DNA from: Chryseobacterium sp. W4I1
Lineage (GTDB): Bacteria; Bacteroidota; Bacteroidia; Flavobacteriales; Weeksellaceae
Length of the DNA: 64,000 nucleotides
Reading direction: 5' to 3'
Assembly (NCBI RefSeq): GCF_030816115.1
Contig: NZ_JAUSXQ010000001.1
Span: 3,949,001 to 4,013,000 of the forward strand
Numbering within the stretch: position 1 is the first letter of the stretch; every line of letters starts with the position of its first letter. Below are positions 58,193 through 64,000 of this stretch, one piece after another. The position numbers and the translations under genes are program-made. Under the pieces are notes generated by a model. It was not told the origin of the DNA. It did no database searches and worked only from the letters and a program-made list of their open reading frames with translations.

Positions 58193-59203
58193 TTAAGGAT
58201 GCTCGTTTCTAGCTCTTATCACAAGATTCACAAGATCTGAACCGCCACTCGCAAAATTGTCGCTTGGATTATGGGCACTTTGTGTAGCTACTGCGTAGGG
58301 AGCGCCATCCCAGTATCCCCAGAACGGGCCGCCGCTTTGTCCAGGCCAGATATCTGCTTTGTGGGTCATGCTTTCATTATCATCCGCACTCCAGAAATCT
58401 CCGTCTAAAGCGATTCCTGTCTGATATGTTGGTCTTTGGGTTCCTGTTAAATCTCCCGGATACCCTGCATGTGTCCAGTAGGCTCCGCCATCCCACGAAT
58501 CGGAATATGATTTTGAGCCCAGCCAGCCTGTGCTGTTTCCGATAGGTCTGTCGAGAACAATGACCACGTAATCATATTGGATTTCTGTAGAATCAATAGT
58601 TGGTCCTGCTACCTTGTATTTATAATAAGTCAGGGTACCCCAGGCACTTCCGTAAGGAGCACTTCCATTATAATACATGGGAGTGAATTTTAACCAGCCC
58701 GTAGTGTTATTAGGCTGCCAGTCTACAATATGGGCACAGGTCAGTAGATGTCTCGGGCCAATCATTACCCCGCTTCCTGAGCCTAAAGCGCTTTCTACTT
58801 TTCCCACGCATCGCCACGGATACGCAGTAGAATTGTATACTTTTCTCTGATCCGGACCGAATATAGTTTTTACCCCTTCTGCGGATAAGAAAGATTCTCT
58901 GTCAATGAATTTTGGTTTACGGTCCTTTCTAGGTTCAAGTTTTGCCAGATACTCAAAATCGGCATGCGTAGGATAGAAATGATCAGTTTCCAGAGATTGG
59001 CTTTCTCCAGCTTTTTCATCTGCGAGCATCCCGATTGCTTTCATTCCCTTGGGAAAAGATCTTCCGTTAATGGTTTCCATTGCAGGGCGTTGGCTGACTA
59101 GTTTTTCGACATTTGCCAATTTTTCAGTTGATTTTGCTTTCACGGTTTTAAGTCTTAATACTTCTTCCGCAGTCATTGGTTGGTTGTTTTCAGTTTTCGA
59201 CAT
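58193..59203 (-). CDS. Trypsin-like serine protease without signal peptide
   Basis: This 336-residue protein carries an S1-type protease domain (about 115-330). The triad is His158 (LLTCAHIVDW), Asp211 (QYDYVVIVLD) and Ser290 (GQSGGPFWG). It resembles the V8/glutamyl-endopeptidase group. The first 110 residues are a charged region with no signal peptide or membrane helix, including a basic stretch RKDRKPKFIDR (92-102), a plausible processing site ahead of the protease domain. It lies 68 bases downstream of a caspase-like gene, with a similar leader sequence, and shares its terminator. Cytosolic action in a protease cascade is inferred. Confidence 0.88.
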   Translation of the reverse strand: MSKTENNQPMTAEEVLRLKTVKAKSTEKLANVEKLVSQRPAMETINGRSFPKGMKAIGMLADEKAGESQSLETDHFYPTHADFEYLAKLEPRKDRKPKFIDRESFLSAEGVKTIFGPDQRKVYNSTAYPWRCVGKVESALGSGSGVMIGPRHLLTCAHIVDWQPNNTTGWLKFTPMYYNGSAPYGSAWGTLTYYKYKVAGPTIDSTEIQYDYVVIVLDRPIGNSTGWLGSKSYSDSWDGGAYWTHAGYPGDLTGTQRPTYQTGIALDGDFWSADDNESMTHKADIWPGQSGGPFWGYWDGAPYAVATQSAHNPSDNFASGGSDLVNLVIRARNEHP

Positions 59204-59225
59204 GATTATTGAGTTTTTTAATCAG

Positions 59226-59262
59226 TTTTTCCTACTCTTTGGTTGGCTTTTCGGATTCCGCC
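59226..59262 (-). repeat. Leader element upstream of the trypsin-like gene
   Basis: On the reverse strand, GAAAAGCCAACC then AAAGAGTAGGAAAAA lies 23 bases ahead of the start codon. The caspase gene has a similar element at 60141-60176. The common words are GGC-x-GA, GAAAAGCCAA and GAGTAGG. Confidence 0.6.
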
Positions 59263-59271
59263 ATTGATTTT

Positions 59272-60123
59272 TTATGAAAATATTTTTTGAGAAAATTCTG
59301 CAGTGATGCTTTCAGTTTGATTGATTTGGGCGGCTCCCATAGCAGCCAAAGCTATAGCAGTTTGTTTGTCAAGTGTTTTTCTGACGATATTTCCATTGGT
59401 AGCACGTAGGATTTTGCAGAAATGATAGGTAAAGTAGCCTCTGATCTGCCCACTTATATTTCCTTCCATAGATACCTGATTATCTTTACAGGCAGCCCAT
59501 AACGTATGATTTAATCCGGTAACCGGAATCAGAGCTTTAGTCAGAGCAATTGCCTTTTTAGAATTTTTGGAAGATTGCATTTCGCTTGCATAGGTCATAT
59601 AAAATTCATCTTCCAGCATGGGAGGGATGAAGCGGGCGGTTTCATAAGAAAGTTCCAGATTCAGATCAAGTCCTAGGTCCATTTTTCTGGTTCCCGTTCC
59701 GGAATGGCAGCAGTCAAAAATAACTTCCAGGTTGACACCTGCCTTTAGTTTGTTGAGTATGGTTTTAAAATCATCATCACGGATCACTCCGGCACTTGCA
59801 TAGTCGTGCGGACAAATGGCTTCATCCAGACCGTCTATTTCCAGATCTGCTCCGATATTGGCCACTCTGGTTCCGTGTCCTGAGTAATAGAACACGAGTG
59901 AATCTCCTTTTACACTGCTGCTCACCAATGTTTTAAGGTAGTTTAATATGTTGGCTCTTGTGGCATTCTGATTGGTGAGAATTTTAATTTTTGCAGGATC
60001 AAAACCGCAGATTACTAAGGTGTTGGCCATGTCTCTTGCATCATTGATGCAGCCGTTCAAATCCGGCCCACCTAATCCTACAGGTGCATAATCATTGATT
60101 CCTACGATGAGTGCTTTTTTCAT
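59272..60123 (-). CDS. Caspase-family (C14, metacaspase-like) protease
   Basis: This 283-residue protein has the p20-like caspase fold. ALIVGINDYAPVGLGGPDLNGC at the start is the family N-terminal strand, the catalytic His83 is in VFYYSGHGTRV, and the catalytic Cys139 is in IFDCCHSGTGTRK. DGLDEAICPHDYASAGVIRDDDF is another metacaspase-like feature. There is no signal peptide and no extra domain. Metacaspases usually cut after Arg or Lys. The gene precedes the trypsin-like gene with 68 bases between. They may form a proteolytic pair, whose trigger and target are unknown. Confidence 0.92.
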   Translation of the reverse strand: MKKALIVGINDYAPVGLGGPDLNGCINDARDMANTLVICGFDPAKIKILTNQNATRANILNYLKTLVSSSVKGDSLVFYYSGHGTRVANIGADLEIDGLDEAICPHDYASAGVIRDDDFKTILNKLKAGVNLEVIFDCCHSGTGTRKMDLGLDLNLELSYETARFIPPMLEDEFYMTYASEMQSSKNSKKAIALTKALIPVTGLNHTLWAACKDNQVSMEGNISGQIRGYFTYHFCKILRATNGNIVRKTLDKQTAIALAAMGAAQINQTESITAEFSQKIFS

Positions 60124-60140
60124 GTTGTTAGTTTTTAGAA

Positions 60141-60176
60141 TTTTCCCTACTCTGTTTTGGCTTTTCAGGGTCTGCC
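60141..60176 (-). repeat. Leader element upstream of the caspase-like gene
   Basis: On the reverse strand it reads GGCAGACCCTGAAAAGCC then AAAACAGAGTAGGGAAAA, and it lies 17 bases before the caspase start. It is similar to the element ahead of the trypsin-like gene at 59226-59262. Confidence 0.6.
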
Positions 60177-60289
60177 TGTATGGTTATTTTTACAGGACAA
60201 AATTCTAATATTTAACAGAGCGAAAACAGAGGTAAAAGACTAATTATGTGGCAGGTAAAACACCTTTTTTGAGTTCTGAATAATTTTTT

Positions 60290-60330
60290 AACCACGAATT
60301 GCACAAATTAATACAGATGATTACGCTGAT
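60290..60330. repeat. Fragment of a dispersed repeat
   Basis: AACCACGAATTGCACAAATT followed by ATACAGATGATTACGCTGAT has the word structure of intergenic repeats seen in related genomes, and the CAGAT/ACGC words recall the repeat at 52510-52584. Only one arm is present. Confidence 0.4.
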
Positions 60331-60450
60331 AGTTCTAAGTAGGCTAATGATTCTTTGTTCTCCTTATACTAATGCGAGATTACGGTCAAACTTAGCGTCA
60401 AATAAACTTGATGTCTTTACAGGTGACCATTTTATTGATGATAGTAAAAA

Positions 60451-60486
60451 CAAAAAATCCGGTAGATTGTAAAAATCCACCGGATT
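60451..60486 (-). terminator. Terminator of the two-component operon
   Basis: AATCCGGT pairs with ACCGGATT, with an inner GATT/AATC pairing. On the reverse strand TTTTTTGTTTTT follows. It lies about 50 bases past the response regulator stop. Confidence 0.85.
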
Positions 60487-60538
60487 GAAGTCTGGTTGTT
60501 AAAATTATTGATATACAGTGTTTTAAATAAAAATAGAT

Positions 60539-61183
60539 TCAGCAGAGATCATGTTTTAAGGCAAAAAGAACCAGGCCAACCCTGTTTTTTACTTCTAATT
60601 TCATAAAGACGGAATCTCTGTAGCCATCAATGGTTTTTGGGCTCAGGAACATTTTGTCAGCAATTTCTTTATAGGTAAGTTCGCTGCAGGCCCATTTGAT
60701 AAATTCTTTTTCCCTGTCTTTTAATTCAGAAAGTAGGGAAGCCGTTTTCATATCTTCTGTTTTTACTTTCAATAATTTCTGAGCAACGAAATCGGTATAA
60801 AAACTGCCTTTATCAAATACCGTATCAATCGCCTGAAAAAGGATGGCTGGCTGCATATCTTTCAGCAGATATCCTTTGGCACCTGCCTTCAGCATTTTGA
60901 TGAGTATTTTCTCCTCATCTTCCATGGTCAGGGCAATCACCTTAATGTCAGGATGATGCTCAGTGAGCCATTCTGTGGTTTCTATCCCGTTTTTATAAGG
61001 CATATTGATATCCATCAGGACTACGGCAGGTAATTCTGAAGCTTTCTCTATCGCAGCTATAAAATCTTCACCGTTGGGATGATTCATGATCACTTTATAC
61101 TGGGGATTTTCTACGATCATATTTTCCAGCGCTTTGGACATTAGAGTATGATCATCTACAATAGCTATGGGAATCGTTTTCAT
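60539..61183 (-). CDS. NarL/FixJ-type response regulator
   Basis: This 214-residue regulator has a receiver domain with Asp58 as phosphate acceptor (VVLMDINMPYKNGIE) and a LuxR-type helix-turn-helix at the C-terminus (LKDREKEFIKWACSELTYKEIADKMFLSPKTIDGYRDSVF). It overlaps the histidine kinase gene by four bases and is the last of four genes in the operon. Targets are unknown. Confidence 0.95.
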   Translation of the reverse strand: MKTIPIAIVDDHTLMSKALENMIVENPQYKVIMNHPNGEDFIAAIEKASELPAVVLMDINMPYKNGIETTEWLTEHHPDIKVIALTMEDEEKILIKMLKAGAKGYLLKDMQPAILFQAIDTVFDKGSFYTDFVAQKLLKVKTEDMKTASLLSELKDREKEFIKWACSELTYKEIADKMFLSPKTIDGYRDSVFMKLEVKNRVGLVLFALKHDLC

Positions 61184-61950
61184 GGTTGCTGTTTGTAATA
61201 GATTATTGAAGTTTGTGTTCCTTTTTCAAGTTCCGACTGTATGGCAAATTCTGCATGGATGAGTTTCGCCCTCAGTTCCATATTCTTCAGTCCGGAACCG
61301 TCCTGTATTTTACGGGTATCAAATCCTTTTCCGTTGTCAGAAATATTAATGCGTAACGTTTCAGGGTCATCTTTCAGTCTTATGGATACATTTTTAGCTC
61401 TGGAATGTTTTAAAATATTATTAATGCTTTCCTGAATAATTCGGAATAGAATCAGTCCATGTTTCGGTGAAATATCAATATCCTGTTTCTGGGTGATGAA
61501 TTCTATTTTTAACAGCTTTAGTTTCTGTATTCTTTTTACCTCTCTTTCTATGGATTCTGTCAGACCGAAATGGATGATCTGTTCGGTAATCAATGTTTTA
61601 GATAAATTCCTGATATCCTGAATACATTCACCCAGTAATTCGCTCAACTCATTCAGCTCTTCTTTTTCGGAATTTTTCAACTTAGAAATAAGTTGATTTT
61701 GCCTTAGCCTTACCACCGAAAGTTTTTGACCCAGATCATCATGAAGCTCTTGTCCTATATAATTCAGCGTCTGCTCTTTGATTTCGACCTGTGATGTCGC
61801 CAGTTCCTTTTCAAACCGCATATCCTTTTCTTTTTGCTTGATCAGAAGGGTTGTTTTTTTCTTGATAAAGACCACATAGATGAAGATCATTGTCAGGACA
61901 ACGATAAGTAGGGTAATGGTAAAGGTAATGACCAAATTATTTTCTTCCAT
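61180..61950 (-). CDS. Sensor histidine kinase, NarX/DesK-like (HisKA_3)
   Basis: This 256-residue kinase has one membrane helix near the start (LVITFTITLLIVVLTMIFIY). The phosphate-accepting His70 is in YIGQELHDDLGQKLSVVRLR. The ATP-binding domain has FRIIQESINNILKHSRAKNV and ISDNGKGFDTRKIQDGSGLKN. It has no sensor domain of its own. The neighbouring multi-pass membrane protein may provide it. It pairs with the NarL-type regulator. Confidence 0.93.
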   Translation of the reverse strand: MEENNLVITFTITLLIVVLTMIFIYVVFIKKKTTLLIKQKEKDMRFEKELATSQVEIKEQTLNYIGQELHDDLGQKLSVVRLRQNQLISKLKNSEKEELNELSELLGECIQDIRNLSKTLITEQIIHFGLTESIEREVKRIQKLKLLKIEFITQKQDIDISPKHGLILFRIIQESINNILKHSRAKNVSIRLKDDPETLRINISDNGKGFDTRKIQDGSGLKNMELRAKLIHAEFAIQSELEKGTQTSIIYYKQQP

Positions 61951-61961
61951 ACTTTAAGGAC

Positions 61962-62606
61962 TTATCTTAATCTGTATTGTTGGTTCCAAACCAATCCTAA
62001 TATGAGTATTCCGTTACTTATCAGATTCAGAATAAATAAAATAAAAAAATAAATATGTTCCGAAACGGTAGTTCTGAAATACAGGATCGGAATGCTCCCG
62101 ATAAAAAGGATCAGTAAAGAAACTGAGATCCAGAAGGGTAGATAATTATTAAGCTCCAGTATTTTGTCTGAGTTAAAGGTCTGATATAAAAATAAAATAA
62201 TGGAAAACATCAGCAAAAGGATATCCGTATACAGCATACTGAATGAAAAATGGTGTAAAAGATCATCCTCTATATAAAACATAACCCCGATATTGATGAT
62301 AAAAATAGCCAGCAAAATCAACTGTATTTTTTTTAAAAGAGGCAGATAAATTAATCTGAAATAGTACAGCAGATACAGGAAAAAGACAAGTATTAAAAAG
62401 CCAATTACAAAAAATATCTCGGTAGACCGGTTCGTGGCTTTAAAATAGAAGTAGCAAAAAATATCGATCAGGGAAAGTAATATATAGCCTATGATAAAAA
62501 ATAAATTTTCTTTCCAGATTTTTCTGCTTTTGATGATCAGTAAAGCCATCACCACAACGGATATGCCCATTGATATCTGTTTGCCGGTTTCTATGTTCCA
62601 GTTCAT
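61962..62606 (-). CDS. Multi-pass membrane protein in a two-component operon
   Basis: This 214-residue protein has about seven hydrophobic helices (for example ISMGISVVVMALLII, LFFIIGYILLSLIDIFCYF, FFVIGFLILVFFLYLLYYF and ILLLMFSIILFLY). It resembles 7TM sensor modules that are often joined to histidine kinases, but here it is a separate gene, 11 bases upstream of the kinase. A start at 62606 (MNWNIETGKQIS) is chosen because it comes 10 bases after the lipoprotein stop and precedes the first helix. Role as a signal sensor is inferred. Confidence 0.7.
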   Translation of the reverse strand: MNWNIETGKQISMGISVVVMALLIIKSRKIWKENLFFIIGYILLSLIDIFCYFYFKATNRSTEIFFVIGFLILVFFLYLLYYFRLIYLPLLKKIQLILLAIFIINIGVMFYIEDDLLHHFSFSMLYTDILLLMFSIILFLYQTFNSDKILELNNYLPFWISVSLLILFIGSIPILYFRTTVSEHIYFFILFILNLISNGILILGLVWNQQYRLR

Positions 62607-62616
62607 GACTTTATTA

Positions 62617-63180
62617 TTACTGCATTCCTGCTGTAGACACTTTTGGCGGAGGCGCAAGATTGGTCATATTCAGGTATTGCATGTCTGTTACATTAGTGTT
62701 TTCATCGGTTGACCTCATTGTTCTGGACATGGCGGTTGTACTGTCTTTTTTCAGGTTTTGAGCAGTTGGCACCAGGAATATGGTCTGATATCCGGCATAT
62801 TCCGGTTTTGCCATTTTACTTTTAGGATGATTGATGGGATATTTCCCCATGTAAATTCTGATTCCCGGGTTTTTCAGCTTTTGTTTTTTTGCCGTTTCTT
62901 TTACATATTGAATGTAGCCTTCCATATCTTCTACAGAAAACCAGTACCAGCGTGAATCCGGCTCACCATTTCTGTATTTCGTAAGAATGGCATTGTTTGT
63001 CCTGGAATATTCATCATAAAGAACACGGCCCTCACGGGAGCTGATCAGTTTCTTTTTATAGCTGTCACTCACGGGTTCTTTAGGGGGTTCCGAGCAGCGA
63101 GTGCAGCTTAACATGCAAAAACTTAAAATAAGCAACGCAAAAAGCAGGCTTAGATTTTTGATAAAAAAAGGAGTTTTCAT
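62617..63180 (-). CDS. Lipoprotein of unknown function
   Basis: This 187-residue protein has a signal sequence and lipobox ending in Cys26 (FCMLSC), so it is probably a lipoprotein. The mature part includes YYDEYSRT-like charged segments, SRWYWFSVEDMEGYIQYVKETA and GIRIYMGKYPINHP and ends with a low-complexity tail rich in Met, Thr and Pro. I recognise no catalytic residues. It is the first gene of the four-gene operon and has a strong promoter. It might be a periplasmic sensor partner. Confidence 0.7.
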   Translation of the reverse strand: MKTPFFIKNLSLLFALLILSFCMLSCTRCSEPPKEPVSDSYKKKLISSREGRVLYDEYSRTNNAILTKYRNGEPDSRWYWFSVEDMEGYIQYVKETAKKQKLKNPGIRIYMGKYPINHPKSKMAKPEYAGYQTIFLVPTAQNLKKDSTTAMSRTMRSTDENTNVTDMQYLNMTNLAPPPKVSTAGMQ

Positions 63181-63205
63181 TTTTATGGTTTTTAATTTTA
63201 TAAAA

Positions 63206-63235
63206 CAAAATTAGGCAACTCATCAACTCTGCAAA
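63206..63235 (-). promoter_or_regulatory. Promoter of the lipoprotein/two-component operon
   Basis: On the reverse strand, TTTG (63232-63235) and TAATTTTG (63206-63213) are -33 and -7 elements with an 18-base spacer. The first gene starts at 63180. This is one of the best promoters in the window. Confidence 0.6.
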
Positions 63236-63567
63236 AGGGGGAAAACACTGTTTTTACACATAATAAAATTACAACATTTTGGTTTGATTTTCAGATAAAT
63301 AAGTAATTTTTGAATAATGCTTATGCAGAGCGGTGTTTAAAAAAGAATTTATATAATTATAACCCATCTACTTTCATTATTGACTTGATTGATTACATGA
63401 ACTGATCCAAGTTAATTCATACTCTGTTTAAATTTTTTTAATAGTTTACCATAAAATAAGGATCAGATCTTAGGTCAAACGATGTAATAATGGCTACCAA
63501 TAGCATATGAAAAATCCTCACATTTAAAAGTAAGGATCTCAATATAATAAACTGATATTTTTATTGA
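63236..63567. other. Gene-free AT-rich gap
   Basis: The gap between the operon promoter and the end of the hydrolase gene contains no credible gene and no clear repeat or terminator. Only A/T-rich DNA is seen. Confidence 0.5.
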
Positions 63568-64000
63568 TTAGAAAAACAAATTCAAAGTCGATTTCGCATT
63601 AAGTAAAGCTACTACCTTCGGAGACCAGGTGTTCAGCAAAATACAGATCGTTGTTTTTTGTTTTGGAAAGTAATAGGACTTCCCGCCAAACCCGAAGACA
63701 TGGCCGTCATGACCCAGTGCTACACCTTGGTCAGAATCCAGCTTCATAAGACCAAGTCCATACTGCTTATTGTATTTCAGGTCAGGTTCCAGGCGGTTCA
63801 GATCATTATCAACAAAAGTTTCCAGTTGCTGCATAGAAGCGGGCGTCAGGATCTTACCCGTTATCAGAGCCTCTACAAATCTGGCAATGTTTGAAGCTGT
63901 AGAGATCATTCCGCCGTCTAAAGCACCTTCACCACCAATACCGTTATTGTCTATCTGGGTGACGTCATTCAGGTTGTTTCCTGCCGGATCTTCCGTATAA
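63568..64000 (-). CDS. Beta-lactamase-fold serine hydrolase, C-terminal part (runs off the window)
   Basis: The open frame reaches the right edge at 64000, so the N-terminus is outside. The visible 144 residues include GGEGALDGGMISTASNIARFVEALITGKIL, a segment typical of the serine beta-lactamase and D-aminopeptidase fold. The third motif GHDGHVFGFGGKSYYFP has an HDG in place of the Lys-Thr-Gly box, as in many esterase-like members. The Ser-x-x-Lys motif would lie in the missing part. Class C-like hydrolase is likely, and substrate is unknown. Confidence 0.85.
   Translation of the reverse strand, partial: YTEDPAGNNLNDVTQIDNNGIGGEGALDGGMISTASNIARFVEALITGKILTPASMQQLETFVDNDLNRLEPDLKYNKQYGLGLMKLDSDQGVALGHDGHVFGFGGKSYYFPKQKTTICILLNTWSPKVVALLNAKSTLNLFF

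Larger units (their letters stand above)
60124..60450. other. Gene-free gap upstream of the caspase-like gene
   Basis: It holds the caspase leader element (60141-60176), then AT-rich DNA, then a fragment of a dispersed repeat at about 60290-60330 that begins AACCACGAATTGCACAAATT. No coding frame with good start was seen. No convincing TAnnTTTG box faces the caspase gene. Confidence 0.5.

Noticed and set aside
1..64000. tRNA, rRNA or complete insertion-sequence genes
   Set aside because: None was recognised by eye on either strand. A covariance-model tRNA scan would be decisive.

Overview
The window reads as a chromosome segment of a Chryseobacterium-like bacterium (Flavobacteriia, Weeksellaceae). 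The grounds are AT-rich DNA, Bacteroidetes-type promoters (-7 box TAnnTTTG, -33 box TTG/TTTG), lipoproteins and TonB-dependent outer-membrane proteins, flavobacterial forms of household enzymes (an AccD without zinc-finger cysteines, an Nth without iron-sulfur cysteines), and short double-glycine leader peptides of the kind common in Chryseobacterium. No rRNA, tRNA, CRISPR array, prophage or complete insertion sequence was recognised. Species placement is inference.

Layout. 1-17.4 kb is mostly household: a truncated GNAT gene, peroxiredoxin, endonuclease III, a DUF885 lipoprotein, an ExbB-ExbD-TonB operon, an SpmA/SpmB-like membrane protein, accD, fructose-bisphosphate aldolase, a CBS-protein/NAD kinase pair, an SPOUT methyltransferase with a MORN-like protein, a bestrophin and a cupin. 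An orphan promoter followed by a terminator at 13.40-13.51 kb suggests a small RNA. 17.4-29.6 kb holds a GNAT gene, mutS, two paralogous Gly-Gly leader peptides ending in DGYCC, two thioredoxin-fold proteins, small secreted TonB-C-like proteins, a BaiN-type flavoprotein, a thioesterase, thiL and an AraC regulator. A Bcr/CflA-type drug exporter at 29.8-31.05 kb is broken by a frameshift. 31-37.3 kb has an outer-membrane protein, a LytS/LytR-like two-component pair, an eight-cysteine leader peptide and peptidase T.

37.4-51.5 kb is a sulfate-assimilation locus: an Rrf2-type regulator, a 34-bp near-palindrome over the promoter, then cysH, cysD, cysN, cysE, cysK, cobA, cysJ, cysI, a TonB-dependent receptor, and a fusion of precorrin-2 dehydrogenase with a TSUP (TauE/SafE) transporter. 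Together these would import a sulfur compound, activate sulfate to APS, reduce APS directly (CysH has the Cys-Cys/CxxC cluster motif and no APS kinase is present), make siroheme, reduce sulfite to sulfide and fix sulfide into cysteine, with a possible sulfite exporter. HMG-CoA lyase and a rhodanese-type sulfurtransferase follow.

53.7-55.6 kb is a compact reverse-strand cluster (SufT/PaaD-like protein, 3'-5' exonuclease, CsaA-like tRNA-binding protein, HExxH protein). 55.7-57.9 kb is an AT-rich outer-membrane receptor. 58.2-60.1 kb carries a caspase-like and a trypsin-like protease gene in tandem with similar leader sequences, the best candidate for an undescribed system here. 60.5-63.2 kb is a four-gene sensory operon (lipoprotein, multi-pass membrane protein, histidine kinase, NarL-type regulator). 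The window ends inside a beta-lactamase-fold hydrolase.

Several intergenic gaps hold imperfect inverted repeats built from short repeated words. Three resemble one another and all lie between convergent genes; another splits cysD from cysN.
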